Shown here piece by piece: positions 18,236 through 27,396 of a DNA stretch of 47,494 nucleotides. Position 1 is the first letter of the stretch. Each line of letters opens with the position of its first letter. A program made the position numbers and the translations under genes. Under the pieces are notes generated by a model, which saw only the letters and a list, made by a program, of their open reading frames with translations, searched no databases and was not told where the DNA came from. This DNA comes from Tannerella sp. (GTDB lineage: Bacteria > Bacteroidota > Bacteroidia > Bacteroidales > Tannerellaceae), in contig JAITVS010000209.1 in NCBI GenBank assembly GCA_031285685.1, positions 1 to 47,494 on the forward strand, read 5' to 3'.

Positions 18236-19600
18236 TTAAAAATTATAAGGAGGCCTGTGAGGGCGTGAAATCATGGAATTAGCCTCATCATCATTTTTGA
18301 AGCGTTCCTGTATCGGATCCCAATACAGTTTTCTGTTCAATTTCATGGCAATATGCTGCAGCAGACACGCCGTACACGAACGATGCGCGACCTCAGCAGG
18401 GGTAATATTCAATTTGCGGTCCCTGATACTTTCCAGCCAGTTACCATGATGATCCGTACTGACATATAAGCGAACAGGATCATTATCTGTCAGTGGAGAT
18501 AATATTTTAGGATCAGAAGCCTGCAATGATTTTGAAGTAGTGCTGATCGGTTCGTTTGCAGAAGCAGCATAAGAGCCACGGCTGACAAATAGCCATCCGC
18601 CGGTTCCGGTAAACAGGACGCCGTTAGGCTTTTCTTCACTATCGGTCGTTCCCGTTACGACAACTCCATTATCATAAAGCATTTCCGTTTCATATTGTCC
18701 ATGCACATTCCAAAGCCCTCCTGTTGCAAATTCCGCTTTTCCGGAAATCTCTACCGGACCGGAATACTCTTTATCCATTGCCCAATGGGCAATATCAAAA
18801 TGATGCGCGCCCCAACCGGTAATCATTCCCGCACCAAATTGTTCGCAGCGTAACCATCCCGGACGACCATACCCTTCCTGAGGATGTACCCTGTCTACTG
18901 TATAATATACATAAGGCGTTTGCCCAAGCCACTTATCATAATTAAGATTTTTCGGGACAGACATTTCTTCTTTGTTCCCTCCGGGAGGATCGCCCGGCAA
19001 ACGTACTTCTATCCGTTGCAATTGTCCGATACGCCCGTTACGTACCAGTTCACACGCCACACGGAATTGTTCCATCGAACGTTGCTGACTTCCGATCTGC
19101 AGAATCCTTCCGGAGGCATTCACGGCATCACTCATCTTCCGACCTTCCTCGATAGTCAGCGAAGTGGGTTTTTGCAGATAAACATCTTTCCCGGCCCGGA
19201 CCGCATCAATTGCATTTTTGGCATGCCAGTGATCCGGCGTACTGATCAGTACGGCATCTATATCTTTATTTGCCAGCAAATCCTCATAATCAGCATAAGT
19301 GGTTACACCGGTATATGGTTTTCCTGATTTCTTACTATAATACTCTTCCACCAGTTTCTTTGCATCAGCCACCCTGTGCGCGTCCACATCCGAGACCGCT
19401 ATAATCCGTGCATAATCATATTTCCATACTCCCGGCATATCATGGTCGCGTGAAATACGTCCGGTGCCGATAGCGCCGATATTAATCCGGTTAGATGGAG
19501 CATTAGGGCCGAATACCGATGCGGGAACGATTGTCGGAGCAACAAGAAGACCTGCTCCCGTAGCTAATGTTCGCTTTATAAAATTTCTTCTGGTAACCAT
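18236..19600 (-). CDS. Tat-exported Gfo/Idh/MocA-family oxidoreductase
   Basis: Predicted NAD(P)-dependent sugar or polyol oxidoreductase of 454 residues. The start at 19600 is preferred because it begins with a twin-arginine signal (MVTRRNFIKRTLATGAGLLV); the upstream extension to 19648 is not needed. The Rossmann motif is NIGAIGTGRISRDHD, followed by AVSDVDAHR. The substrate-binding domain holds ISTPDHWHAKNAIDAVRAGKDVYLQKP, where EKP of classical members is QKP, as is common in Tat-exported Bacteroidetes members. Tat export fits a protein that folds around its cofactor before reaching the periplasm. First gene of a four-gene operon behind its own promoter, downstream of the SusC/SusD pair. 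Confidence 0.9.
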   Translation of the reverse strand: MVTRRNFIKRTLATGAGLLVAPTIVPASVFGPNAPSNRINIGAIGTGRISRDHDMPGVWKYDYARIIAVSDVDAHRVADAKKLVEEYYSKKSGKPYTGVTTYADYEDLLANKDIDAVLISTPDHWHAKNAIDAVRAGKDVYLQKPTSLTIEEGRKMSDAVNASGRILQIGSQQRSMEQFRVACELVRNGRIGQLQRIEVRLPGDPPGGNKEEMSVPKNLNYDKWLGQTPYVYYTVDRVHPQEGYGRPGWLRCEQFGAGMITGWGAHHFDIAHWAMDKEYSGPVEISGKAEFATGGLWNVHGQYETEMLYDNGVVVTGTTDSEEKPNGVLFTGTGGWLFVSRGSYAASANEPISTTSKSLQASDPKILSPLTDNDPVRLYVSTDHHGNWLESIRDRKLNITPAEVAHRSCTACLLQHIAMKLNRKLYWDPIQERFKNDDEANSMISRPHRPPYNF

Positions 19601-19645
19601 GGTATTTAATTTATTTTGACAAGGTTTTATTTTTAAGGAATAATA

Positions 19646-19677
19646 CAAAATTAACGCTTTAGATTTTCTTTAGCAAA
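19646..19677 (-). promoter_or_regulatory. Promoter of the Gfo/Idh-DUF6807 operon
   Basis: On the minus strand: TTTG (plus-strand CAAA, 19674-19677), 20 bases, TAATTTTG (19646-19653). This fits the Bacteroidetes -33/-7 promoter and lies 45 bases before the chosen ATG. It indicates that the operon can be transcribed separately from susCD. Confidence 0.6.
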
Positions 19678-19761
19678 TATTTTTTCTGCATATCGCAATA
19701 TTTTCTTTACATATTTCTTTATATTATTGTTATTTAACAAAATATCTTCCTCTTATTTGAA

Positions 19762-19798
19762 AAAGGAAGAATGGATCAAACAAATCCGTTCTTCCTTT
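19762..19798 (-). terminator. Intrinsic terminator after susD of locus B
   Basis: A near-perfect inverted repeat (AAAGGAAGAACGGAT / ATCCATTCTTCCTTT on the minus strand, one mismatch) with a 7-8 base loop is followed by TTC and an AT-rich run. It lies just after the SusD stop at 19807 and separates susCD from the following operon. Confidence 0.8.
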
Positions 19799-19806
19799 GT
19801 TATTAT

Positions 19807-21714
19807 TCATTGAGGCCCTAACACGGTACCTTCCGCCGGTACAATCAATGGTGTCTGATTATTTTCAGCGCCCGGATAACCGATATTCTGATTGATGACC
19901 CCCAATATATTACTATTAATAGCTGCTGCAGGAACAGGCCATAATATATGGTGCACGCTGATCTTGTACTCCGCCCACTTATGCTTCACTCCTTTATTGT
20001 AGAAATTATTGTTTTTATTCACCCAATCCCACCAGAAATTGATCCCTTCCTGCTTCACATTAGAACCTGCTCCTCCCGGACCTGAAATATTATCAAGACG
20101 ATAAGTACGTCCGCCGAATACTTCACAGGTTTTACCGAATTTAGCATACGTATAGGATATACGGACTAATTCCACATGGCGATTTTCCTCATAATAAAGT
20201 TCACGGGCGCGTTCATGCAAAATTTCACCGATATTGATATCCGCTGCCGTCAACGGATCCGCTCCGGCACGCGCCCTCACCACATTCATCATTTCCGCTG
20301 CCTGTGCAGGTTGATCTTTCCAGTAATAACATTCGGCCATCATCAAATAGACTTCTGCCGAACGATAAATATACCAGGGTGTTTCCCCGCCTCTCCATTC
20401 AGCCTGTAATGGATCCGGCACAAATACTTTAAAATGGGGCCAGTTAAACCAGCAACGAATCGTATCCTCTACGGACATCGCCGGGTTCTTTACAAAATTC
20501 TTTCCATACCACTCACTCTTTCCATATAAAGCCGGACTGTTATAACGTAAATCTTCCGGACTTCTCCAACTGTCACGGTTATAAGGCCCGCGCAAATCAT
20601 TTTTTTCTTTTTCGGTCCATATATCATATTGGAAATAATTAGTCGGACGCAGACGGCCGATACCACGTCCATACGTTTTATTTAAATTCATTTCCGGATC
20701 TGTTTCATCAACATGCGTATCGCGACTGGTTCCGGTTTCTCCTGCCGGAGTTTTCACATTCCCGCTATTCCAGAAAGGAACGGCATTCCTTGGAACATAA
20801 CATCTCGCATCCGATGACAATGCCTCACCCGATTCCGGATAAGCGACAACATACATCAGACCTTCCGTATTGCTCATATCAAGCTTGGCCTCCACACTAT
20901 GGAGATCATGCATCAGATTTGTACGATCTTTTGTCCGGTTTGACGTAAAACGACTGGTCATCAGCGGATGTTCTGCGACAATCTCATTCCCGACTTCTAT
21001 TGCCCGATCCCATTTTCCCAGGCACATGCAATATTTCATCAAAAGAACGCCACACGCGGATCTGGATGTACGTCCGCGATCCACGACTTCGGGAACCCAT
21101 TGATATGCAAATTCCAAATCCGGTAACAATTTTTCTAAAATGCTCCAACGGTCATATGAATAAAAATCAATTTTAGGAATATTTATTTCCCAGTCCAGAA
21201 AAGGTACATCTCCAAACTGATGGGTTAATTTATAATAACGATACGCCCGCTGAAAATAAGCAGATCCTAATACCGCATTACGTTCCGCTTCATCTTTATA
21301 AGTTGCATCATCAATACGCGACACGACTACATTGGCATATTTGATACCCTTGTATCCCTCATCCCAATACCATCCGACCTTCGTTCGATCCGTACTGTTC
21401 AAATTAAGATCCGGCAACAAGGACACATCCATATCCATCTGAGGACCCGCCTTATCGGTAGTACCTTCCACACATATATCCGCCTGAATCATTTCTGTTA
21501 GGATCGGAGATCCGTCCCCAAAAAACTCATGTCGCATATTTCGTTCGCAAGTAGTCAGGGCCGAGTAAAAACCGGCGGCGTCCACATACGAATTTTCCGG
21601 CGTATACATTGACAGGGGTTTCGGCTCAAGCCAACTTTCACTACAGCCGCCAAACAGAAGTAACAAACAAACGCCCGCAGCTATTATACTATTTTTTAAT
21701 GCTAGATATTTCAT
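19807..21714 (-). CDS. SusD/RagB-like outer-membrane lipoprotein (locus B)
   Basis: Surface nutrient-binding lipoprotein of 635 residues, partner of the SusC at 21731-24910. The signal is MKYLALKNSIIAAGVCLLLLFGGC with lipobox Cys24. SusD landmarks are WLEPKPLSMYTPENSYVDAAGFYSAL at the start, SAYFQRAYRYYKLTHQFGDVPFLDWE (TPR region) and the C-terminal IYRSAEVYLMMAECYYW with LHERARELYYEENRHVELVRISY. Its start is 16 bases after the SusC stop. It is larger than the classic SusD (about 550 residues), as in many PUL paralogues. Ligand unknown. Confidence 0.94.
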   Translation of the reverse strand: MKYLALKNSIIAAGVCLLLLFGGCSESWLEPKPLSMYTPENSYVDAAGFYSALTTCERNMRHEFFGDGSPILTEMIQADICVEGTTDKAGPQMDMDVSLLPDLNLNSTDRTKVGWYWDEGYKGIKYANVVVSRIDDATYKDEAERNAVLGSAYFQRAYRYYKLTHQFGDVPFLDWEINIPKIDFYSYDRWSILEKLLPDLEFAYQWVPEVVDRGRTSRSACGVLLMKYCMCLGKWDRAIEVGNEIVAEHPLMTSRFTSNRTKDRTNLMHDLHSVEAKLDMSNTEGLMYVVAYPESGEALSSDARCYVPRNAVPFWNSGNVKTPAGETGTSRDTHVDETDPEMNLNKTYGRGIGRLRPTNYFQYDIWTEKEKNDLRGPYNRDSWRSPEDLRYNSPALYGKSEWYGKNFVKNPAMSVEDTIRCWFNWPHFKVFVPDPLQAEWRGGETPWYIYRSAEVYLMMAECYYWKDQPAQAAEMMNVVRARAGADPLTAADINIGEILHERARELYYEENRHVELVRISYTYAKFGKTCEVFGGRTYRLDNISGPGGAGSNVKQEGINFWWDWVNKNNNFYNKGVKHKWAEYKISVHHILWPVPAAAINSNILGVINQNIGYPGAENNQTPLIVPAEGTVLGPQ

Positions 21715-21730
21715 GTTTATTTATTTTTAA

Positions 21731-24700
21731 TTATAAGGTAAAGTTTACGCTAACCGTATAAGTTCTTGGAGTCGGCTCTATAATATGTCTGTTATCTGTC
21801 CCGTCGGAATCTTTATAATAGCGGACCTGTTCCGGATCAAAATAATACCAGTCTTTATTAAACGCGAAAACCGCCACATTTTTCACGCCAAGGGATACAC
21901 GCATATTCTGAACCTTAACCGGAGTCAAAATCTTTTTCGGTACATTATAAGACAAAGTAATGTTATCCAAACGCAAAAACGATTTATTCACATAGTTAGT
22001 ACCTATGTTTTTAGAACCGATACGTCCCCAGTCATTTGTCGGATTACCCGGTGTCCATCGGGGCTGTACATACTCCGAACAACGATCCGCGAAATTCAGA
22101 TTATTTGCCGCCCGGTTAAACTGATTATAGACTCCCACATGAGAATACATCATGAATGATAATGTAAAATCTTTATAAAATGTAATGTCATTACGTAATG
22201 ACCAGATCGCACGTGGAGTTTTATATTTTTGAAAAACTTTATCCTTGTTCGTCAGCTGCCCGTCTCCGTTCTGATCTTTATATTTAAAATCACCCGGCTG
22301 ACATCCGAATTTAGCCGCCTCTTCACCAAGTTGCCACACGCCAATACGTTCATAATCCCAGATACGATCCGGATCCTGTCCGATAAACCACTTGTTTTCT
22401 TCATCATCCGCCTCCTTTCGCCCGATCACATTTCCATCATCATCCAAAACATCTACCATATCTCCATAAAGACTTTTGATTTGTCGACGGTTCATGGCAA
22501 CATTAGCAGTTGCTGACCATGAAAAATTTTCTCTTTTGATTATGTTTCCGGTAAGTGTTAACTCAATCCCTTTATTTTCCATTTTTCCTAAATTGGCTGC
22601 GACACTTTTATATCCCAATATGGTAGGCAAAGACCTGTCAACAAGCAAATCGTTCGTTTCCGAGATATATGCCTCGAACGTACCGCCGATAATATCGTTG
22701 AACAAAGAAAAATCCAGTCCTAAATTATAGGAAGCGGTACGCTCCCATTTCAGCGATCTGTTTGCCATACGGTTTACATACAATTGCGATGTCACATATA
22801 TATTCCCGTTCTGGTCAATATAAGGATGCGCACCCGAAACCATGTCTGATAATGCATCATAGATTCCGATATCACGGTTTCCGTTTTCACCCCATGAGAA
22901 TCGCAATTTACCGTAATTAAGCCAGGAAGATGCGCTTTCCAGATATCTCTCCGACGAAAACACCCAACCTGCCGCTACCGCCGGGAAAGTCGCTCTTGGG
23001 TTCATCTGTCCGAATGCGGAATAACCGTCACGGCGTATGGAAGCTGTCAGCATATAACGATCCGCGTATGAATAATAAGCGCGTGCCATCAGAGCGTCTC
23101 CTGTAGAATACTTATCCTCACTCTCTGTCGAAGGAACCGTTCCCGACTGAATACGATGCCAACTCAGCACATCGCTTGGTGAAAAATTGGTTGCCATCGC
23201 TTTTGTCATCCACTGCTGTTTTTTCTCCGCATTCTGCAATAATGTAAGCTCTACATTGTGAACCCGGTCGAATGTTTTTTTCCAACGTAGGACATTATCA
23301 ATCTGCCAACTAAATGTCTTATCATTTCTCCTCTCGGACTTACCTCCATGCAACCAGTATTTATTGGCAGAAGACTCATGATTATAATATTCCCGCCAGT
23401 AATAATACGGAGTAAAATTCACCTGATATTCTATACCAAACGGAAGTTTCAGAACCGCATAAATATTTACATTTAATTTTTGGTACTCATCCTTACGGTC
23501 CTTGTACAAATTATCATAAAAAGGATTTACCGGCGTAATATCCTCTGTCGGATACTTCCGGTACGGGCTATCCGGATCGTCTATATTATTAGACCCGTAA
23601 GGAGATATCCGGACCATCTGTTCCCAATCGCAGGTTAAAAATCCCTGATCACGTGAAGAGAAGTTTCCGTTAAATCCGACACTGAGAAAATCAGTTATTT
23701 TCGCTTCCAGATTCAGGAGCGAACGAATATTCTGATAACGTTGCCCCACTTTGACACCCTCCCTGTCGGCGTAACCAAGTGACCAATAATAGGAAACATT
23801 ATCGTTTTTACCGGAGATGCTTACGGTATAGTCCTGCTGCAATGCCGTTTGGAAAACAAGATCATCCCATTTGGTGGTCTTTCCGGCAAGATAATTTTCT
23901 ATTTCCGGCGATTTTAATTCCAGACGGGACAACCAGGACCTCATAAGATTTTCTTCCGTAACTGAAGTTACCGGAGTCTTCTGATCATAATTATACCAAT
24001 CCAACTGACTTACCCCATTAAGTGTGCGCGGGTCATTAAATATCTGAGGAAATTTAGCTAAATATTCATCCGTATTTCTCCCTATTTCATAATCCTGACG
24101 ATATCTGATAAAACCTGGTCCATTTAACAACTCCGGAGCATCCGCTACAGTCGCCAGGCCGACATTCGCATTGAACGATATGACAGGCTTTCCGGACCTC
24201 CCCTTTTTAGTCGTTATCGCAATCACACCATTTGCAGCTTTTGCACCATATACGGCTGCCGAACTGGCGTCTTTAAGAACATCTATATTCTGAATATCAT
24301 TCGGATTGATTTCCGTCAACCCTCCATCGTAAATTACACCGTCCAGAACGATTAAAGGAGAGGCGCCCGCTTTCAATGTTGTTTCACCTCTGATTTTAAT
24401 ATGAGCTTCCCCGTCGGCATTTGGTGATAACGAAATATTTACTCCCGGAGCATTCGCCCGTATCAGATCAGCTACCGAACGAGGCGCTTCCGCCTCCATT
24501 TTTTCAGCTTTAATACTGGCTATAGCCCCGGTGAGGTCTTTTTTCCGGGCCGTACCATAACCGATTACAACCACTTCATCCAGATTCTGAAGGTCTTCTT
24601 TCAATACGACACCCAAACTGGTCTTGTTTCCAACAACAATTTCCTGATCGATAAACCCGATATAGGAAAATACAAGGATAGACTTCTCACCTGATACCGG

Positions 24701-24910
24701 TAAAGAAAATTTACCGTCTATATCAGTAATTGTACCATTAGTAGTTCCTTTTTCAACAACATTTACCCCCGAAAGGAGTTCTCCGATCTCATCAGCAACA
24801 GTTCCTGTTACAGTCAGTTTCTGACCTTCCATTTCTGTAAAAAACGAACCTATCGCTAAAAATGCGATAAACAGAAAAAAAGGTCGTAACAAAAAGTTTT
24901 TTTTAAACAT
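21731..24910 (-). CDS. SusC/RagA-type TonB-dependent transporter (locus B)
   Basis: Outer-membrane TonB-dependent importer of about 1059 residues. I choose the start at 24910 (MFKKNFLLRPFFLFIAFLAIGSFF) because it begins the signal region; 24934 is also open. It has the carboxypeptidase-D-like sandwich (GTVADEIGELLSGVNVVEKG), the SusC signature DEVVVIGYGTARKKDLTGAI, a plug with VLDGVIYDGG and DVLKDASSAAVYGAKAA, and a barrel ending in TYTVSVNFTL. Unlike the locus A transporter it lacks an STN domain, which fits control by the divergent AraC-type regulator rather than by FecR/sigma. Confidence 0.95.
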   Translation of the reverse strand: MFKKNFLLRPFFLFIAFLAIGSFFTEMEGQKLTVTGTVADEIGELLSGVNVVEKGTTNGTITDIDGKFSLPVSGEKSILVFSYIGFIDQEIVVGNKTSLGVVLKEDLQNLDEVVVIGYGTARKKDLTGAIASIKAEKMEAEAPRSVADLIRANAPGVNISLSPNADGEAHIKIRGETTLKAGASPLIVLDGVIYDGGLTEINPNDIQNIDVLKDASSAAVYGAKAANGVIAITTKKGRSGKPVISFNANVGLATVADAPELLNGPGFIRYRQDYEIGRNTDEYLAKFPQIFNDPRTLNGVSQLDWYNYDQKTPVTSVTEENLMRSWLSRLELKSPEIENYLAGKTTKWDDLVFQTALQQDYTVSISGKNDNVSYYWSLGYADREGVKVGQRYQNIRSLLNLEAKITDFLSVGFNGNFSSRDQGFLTCDWEQMVRISPYGSNNIDDPDSPYRKYPTEDITPVNPFYDNLYKDRKDEYQKLNVNIYAVLKLPFGIEYQVNFTPYYYWREYYNHESSANKYWLHGGKSERRNDKTFSWQIDNVLRWKKTFDRVHNVELTLLQNAEKKQQWMTKAMATNFSPSDVLSWHRIQSGTVPSTESEDKYSTGDALMARAYYSYADRYMLTASIRRDGYSAFGQMNPRATFPAVAAGWVFSSERYLESASSWLNYGKLRFSWGENGNRDIGIYDALSDMVSGAHPYIDQNGNIYVTSQLYVNRMANRSLKWERTASYNLGLDFSLFNDIIGGTFEAYISETNDLLVDRSLPTILGYKSVAANLGKMENKGIELTLTGNIIKRENFSWSATANVAMNRRQIKSLYGDMVDVLDDDGNVIGRKEADDEENKWFIGQDPDRIWDYERIGVWQLGEEAAKFGCQPGDFKYKDQNGDGQLTNKDKVFQKYKTPRAIWSLRNDITFYKDFTLSFMMYSHVGVYNQFNRAANNLNFADRCSEYVQPRWTPGNPTNDWGRIGSKNIGTNYVNKSFLRLDNITLSYNVPKKILTPVKVQNMRVSLGVKNVAVFAFNKDWYYFDPEQVRYYKDSDGTDNRHIIEPTPRTYTVSVNFTL

Positions 24911-25076
24911 AGAATTAAATTTAGTATTAAACAAAAAGGTAAAATCATATCATTTCTCTAAGAATATGTCCGTATACACTTTTAAAATAAAACTGAGATC
25001 CACAAACAAATCATGACTCAGCCCATCCTTACAGCAAACGAAACAATATTTGAAGCAATTAATCAAACAATATAGA

Positions 25077-25100
25077 TTTGCATTGTTAATTTAATGCAAA
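25077..25100. promoter_or_regulatory. Candidate operator, perfect 8-bp inverted repeat
   Basis: TTTGCATT (25077-25084), 8-base spacer GTTAATTT, AATGCAAA (25093-25100). The ATGCAAA/TTTGCAT core recurs at 25160-25166 and as ATGCAAAA / TTTTGCAT (26138-26145 and 26162-26169) after the AraC-type gene. The location between divergent genes suggests regulator binding; no binding data are available. Confidence 0.4.
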
Positions 25101-25111
25101 AAATTAAGGCA

Positions 25112-25141
25112 TTTGTATTTTATTTTCATATAGTATATTTG
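25112..25141 (+). promoter_or_regulatory. Promoter of the AraC-type regulator
   Basis: TTTG (25112-25115), 18 bases, TATATTTG (25134-25141). A second TATATTTG at 25155-25162 could be an alternative -7 box but has no clear -33 partner. The ATG follows at 25219. Confidence 0.55.
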
Positions 25142-25218
25142 CAGAAATTTCTCTTATATTTGCATAAAATATAACATTTTAAATATTACATAACACTTTT
25201 TCTTTTATAATATCAAAT

Positions 25219-26106
25219 ATGGAAAAGACAACAACAAACATTCAAGCGACTACAAATAAGCATATTCCCGTAATTGCAAAATATTACAACTATAACCGGT
25301 TTACCTATCCGAGGCATTTTCACGATGAGTTTGAAATCATATATATAAAAGAAGGATCAGGGGATCGCCTCATCGCAGACAATATAGAGCGATTCTCTCC
25401 GGGCGATTTGATTTTATTAGGAAGCAACCTGCCTCATTATATAAAAAGCGACGACATCTATTTTCATGACAACTCAACCCTAAGGGTAAAAGGAGTCATT
25501 GTTTGGTTTGCACATGATTACATGTCATATGCCATAAACAACTACACCGCTCTTAACCATGTGAAAAATTTACTTGACGAAGCAAACAGAGGTATTTATT
25601 TTCCGGCTTTCCGCAACAAGGAAATTATAGATATAATCGAAAAAATTCCAACATACAAAGACTTTGATCTCATTATGAATTTGTTGTTTTTATTAGATAA
25701 AATGGCAACAACTAAAAACAGACGATTATTGGCCAGTCCGAATTTTAATGAAAAAAGACCAAAATTCTTTGACGATCGGATTGAAAAAATAGTTTCATAT
25801 TTAAATTACCATTATAAAGAAAACCTGAAACTGGAAACCATTGCTTCCGAAATCCCGATGAGCGCATCCGCATTTTGCCGCTATTTTAAAGAGAAAACCG
25901 GAAAGTCATGTATCGAATACATGCAGGGCCTTCGAATCGGATATGCATGTAAACTGCTTTCTGAAACATCCCATGATATTTTTCAGATAAGTATCGAGTG
26001 TGGATTTAATACACCCTGTCATTTCAACAAAATATTCAAAAGAAAAACCGGATTATCGCCTTCCGAGTATAGAAATAAAATTACGAAACAGTTCGAATTT
26101 CAATAA
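25219..26106 (+). CDS. AraC-family transcriptional regulator with cupin sensor domain
   Basis: One-component regulator of 295 residues. An N-terminal cupin-like sensor (about 15-110) shows FTYPRHFHDEFEIIYIKEGSGDRLIADNIERFSPGDLILLGSNLPHY, the usual pattern of sugar-sensing AraC proteins. The C-terminal double helix-turn-helix (about 190-290) contains RIEKIVSYLNYHYKENLKLETIASEIPMSASAFCRYFKEKTGKS and ISIECGFNTPCHFNKIFKRKTGLSPSEYR. It is transcribed divergently from the locus B susCD, which is its likely target. The ligand is probably the imported compound or an intermediate (inference). The 159-base gap after it carries an ATGCAAAA/TTTTGCAT inverted repeat and the tgt promoter. Confidence 0.92.
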   Translation: MEKTTTNIQATTNKHIPVIAKYYNYNRFTYPRHFHDEFEIIYIKEGSGDRLIADNIERFSPGDLILLGSNLPHYIKSDDIYFHDNSTLRVKGVIVWFAHDYMSYAINNYTALNHVKNLLDEANRGIYFPAFRNKEIIDIIEKIPTYKDFDLIMNLLFLLDKMATTKNRRLLASPNFNEKRPKFFDDRIEKIVSYLNYHYKENLKLETIASEIPMSASAFCRYFKEKTGKSCIEYMQGLRIGYACKLLSETSHDIFQISIECGFNTPCHFNKIFKRKTGLSPSEYRNKITKQFEFQ

Positions 26107-26218
26107 AAAATATATTTAGACTTTTATTACAAAAATGATGCAAAATCCATATTTTTTTCACTTTTGCATGAAAATCAGAAGAATGCAACGCCCCGATGAC
26201 AAAAATAAGTCTGCTTAT

Positions 26219-26249
26219 TTTGTATTGCGACCGGCTTGCATTACCTTTG
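26219..26249 (+). promoter_or_regulatory. Promoter of tgt
   Basis: TTTG (26219-26222), 19 bases, TACCTTTG (26242-26249), matching the Bacteroidetes -33/-7 pattern; the tgt ATG is 16 bases further on at 26266. Confidence 0.65.
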
Positions 26250-26265
26250 TAATTAAATTTGACGA

Positions 26266-27396
26266 ATGGATTTTAAACTGGAATACAAAGATAAAGGATC
26301 AAATGCGCGTGCAGGACTGATCACAACAGATCACGGATGTATTGAAACTCCCATATTCATGCCCGTCGGGACACAGGGAACAGTAAAAGCCGTGCATATG
26401 ACGGAATTACGGGATGACATAAATGCACAGATCATTCTCGGTAATACCTATCACCTTTATCTGCGTCCCGGATTGGAAATACTGGAACAAGCCGGCGGAC
26501 TGCATCGCTTCAACAGCTGGGAACGTCCGATCCTGACAGACAGCGGAGGGTTCCAGGTTTTTTCACTCGCCGAAAACAGAAAACTGAGTAACGAGGGTGC
26601 GGAATTTCGTTCACATATCGACGGAAGCAAACATTTTTTCACTCCTGAAAAAGTAATGGACATACAACGCACGATCGGCGCAGACATCATAATGGCATTT
26701 GACGAATGCTGTCCCGGTGATGCGGACTATCACTATGCTAAAAAGTCTCTGGCTCTCACCGAATCATGGCTTGAACGATGCGTCCGTCATTTCAACAGCA
26801 CCGGACCCAAATACGGATACGGTCAATGCATCTTCCCGATTGTACAAGGATGTGTATACCCCGAACTCCGCAGACAGGCCGCACAAAATGTATCGGAGAT
26901 CGGAGCCGACGGATACGCAATCGGCGGACTTGCTGTCGGCGAACCGACTGAGAAAATGTATGAAATGGTAGAGATCGTGAATGAAATACTACCGGAAGAT
27001 AAACCCCGTTATCTGATGGGGGTCGGTACTCCGGTAAACCTGCTCGAAGCCATTGAACGCGGGGTTGATATGTTTGATTGTATCATGCCCACGCGCAACG
27101 GACGCAACGGACAATTGTTTACTATCAACGGCACGATGAATATGCGCAACAGGAAATGGGCCGATGATTTTTCACCGATAGACGAAAACAGGTATTCTTT
27201 CGTTGATACCTTATACAGCAAGGCTTATCTTCATCATCTTTTTAAAGCAGATGAATTATTAGCTCTCCAGATAGCGTCGATTCACAACCTGGCATTTTAC
27301 CTGTGGCTTGTGAAAGAAGCGCGGCGACAGATCATCGCCGGAGATTTTTTGTTGTGGAAAAAAAATATGGTAGCGGATTTGAATAAAAGAGTATGA
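26266..27396 (+). CDS. tgt: Queuine/preQ1 tRNA-guanine transglycosylase
   Basis: Exchanges guanine-34 in the anticodon of Asp, Asn, His and Tyr tRNAs for preQ1. 376 residues, normal length. Visible: GNTYHLYLRPG, catalytic D92 in DSGGFQVFS, GGLAVGEPTEKMYEMVE, and the nucleophile D271 in GVDMFDCIMPTRNGRNGQLF. The usual zinc site CxCxxC is missing. The matching stretch reads DENRYSFVDTLYSKAYLHH, with R309, S311 and D314 where the three Cys should be; the later His (H340, IHN) is kept. The gene overlaps the next by four bases (ATGA at 27393-27396). Confidence 0.95.
   Translation: MDFKLEYKDKGSNARAGLITTDHGCIETPIFMPVGTQGTVKAVHMTELRDDINAQIILGNTYHLYLRPGLEILEQAGGLHRFNSWERPILTDSGGFQVFSLAENRKLSNEGAEFRSHIDGSKHFFTPEKVMDIQRTIGADIIMAFDECCPGDADYHYAKKSLALTESWLERCVRHFNSTGPKYGYGQCIFPIVQGCVYPELRRQAAQNVSEIGADGYAIGGLAVGEPTEKMYEMVEIVNEILPEDKPRYLMGVGTPVNLLEAIERGVDMFDCIMPTRNGRNGQLFTINGTMNMRNRKWADDFSPIDENRYSFVDTLYSKAYLHHLFKADELLALQIASIHNLAFYLWLVKEARRQIIAGDFLLWKKNMVADLNKRV

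Larger units (their letters stand above)
24935..25218. promoter_or_regulatory. Divergent control region between locus B susC and the AraC-type gene
   Basis: AT-rich region of nearly 300 bases without a gene. It holds a perfect inverted repeat TTTGCATT-N8-AATGCAAA at 25077-25100, a further TTTGCAT at 25160-25166, and two TATATTTG boxes facing the AraC-type gene. I found no clear TAnnTTTG box facing susC, consistent with that promoter needing an activator (inference). Confidence 0.5.
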
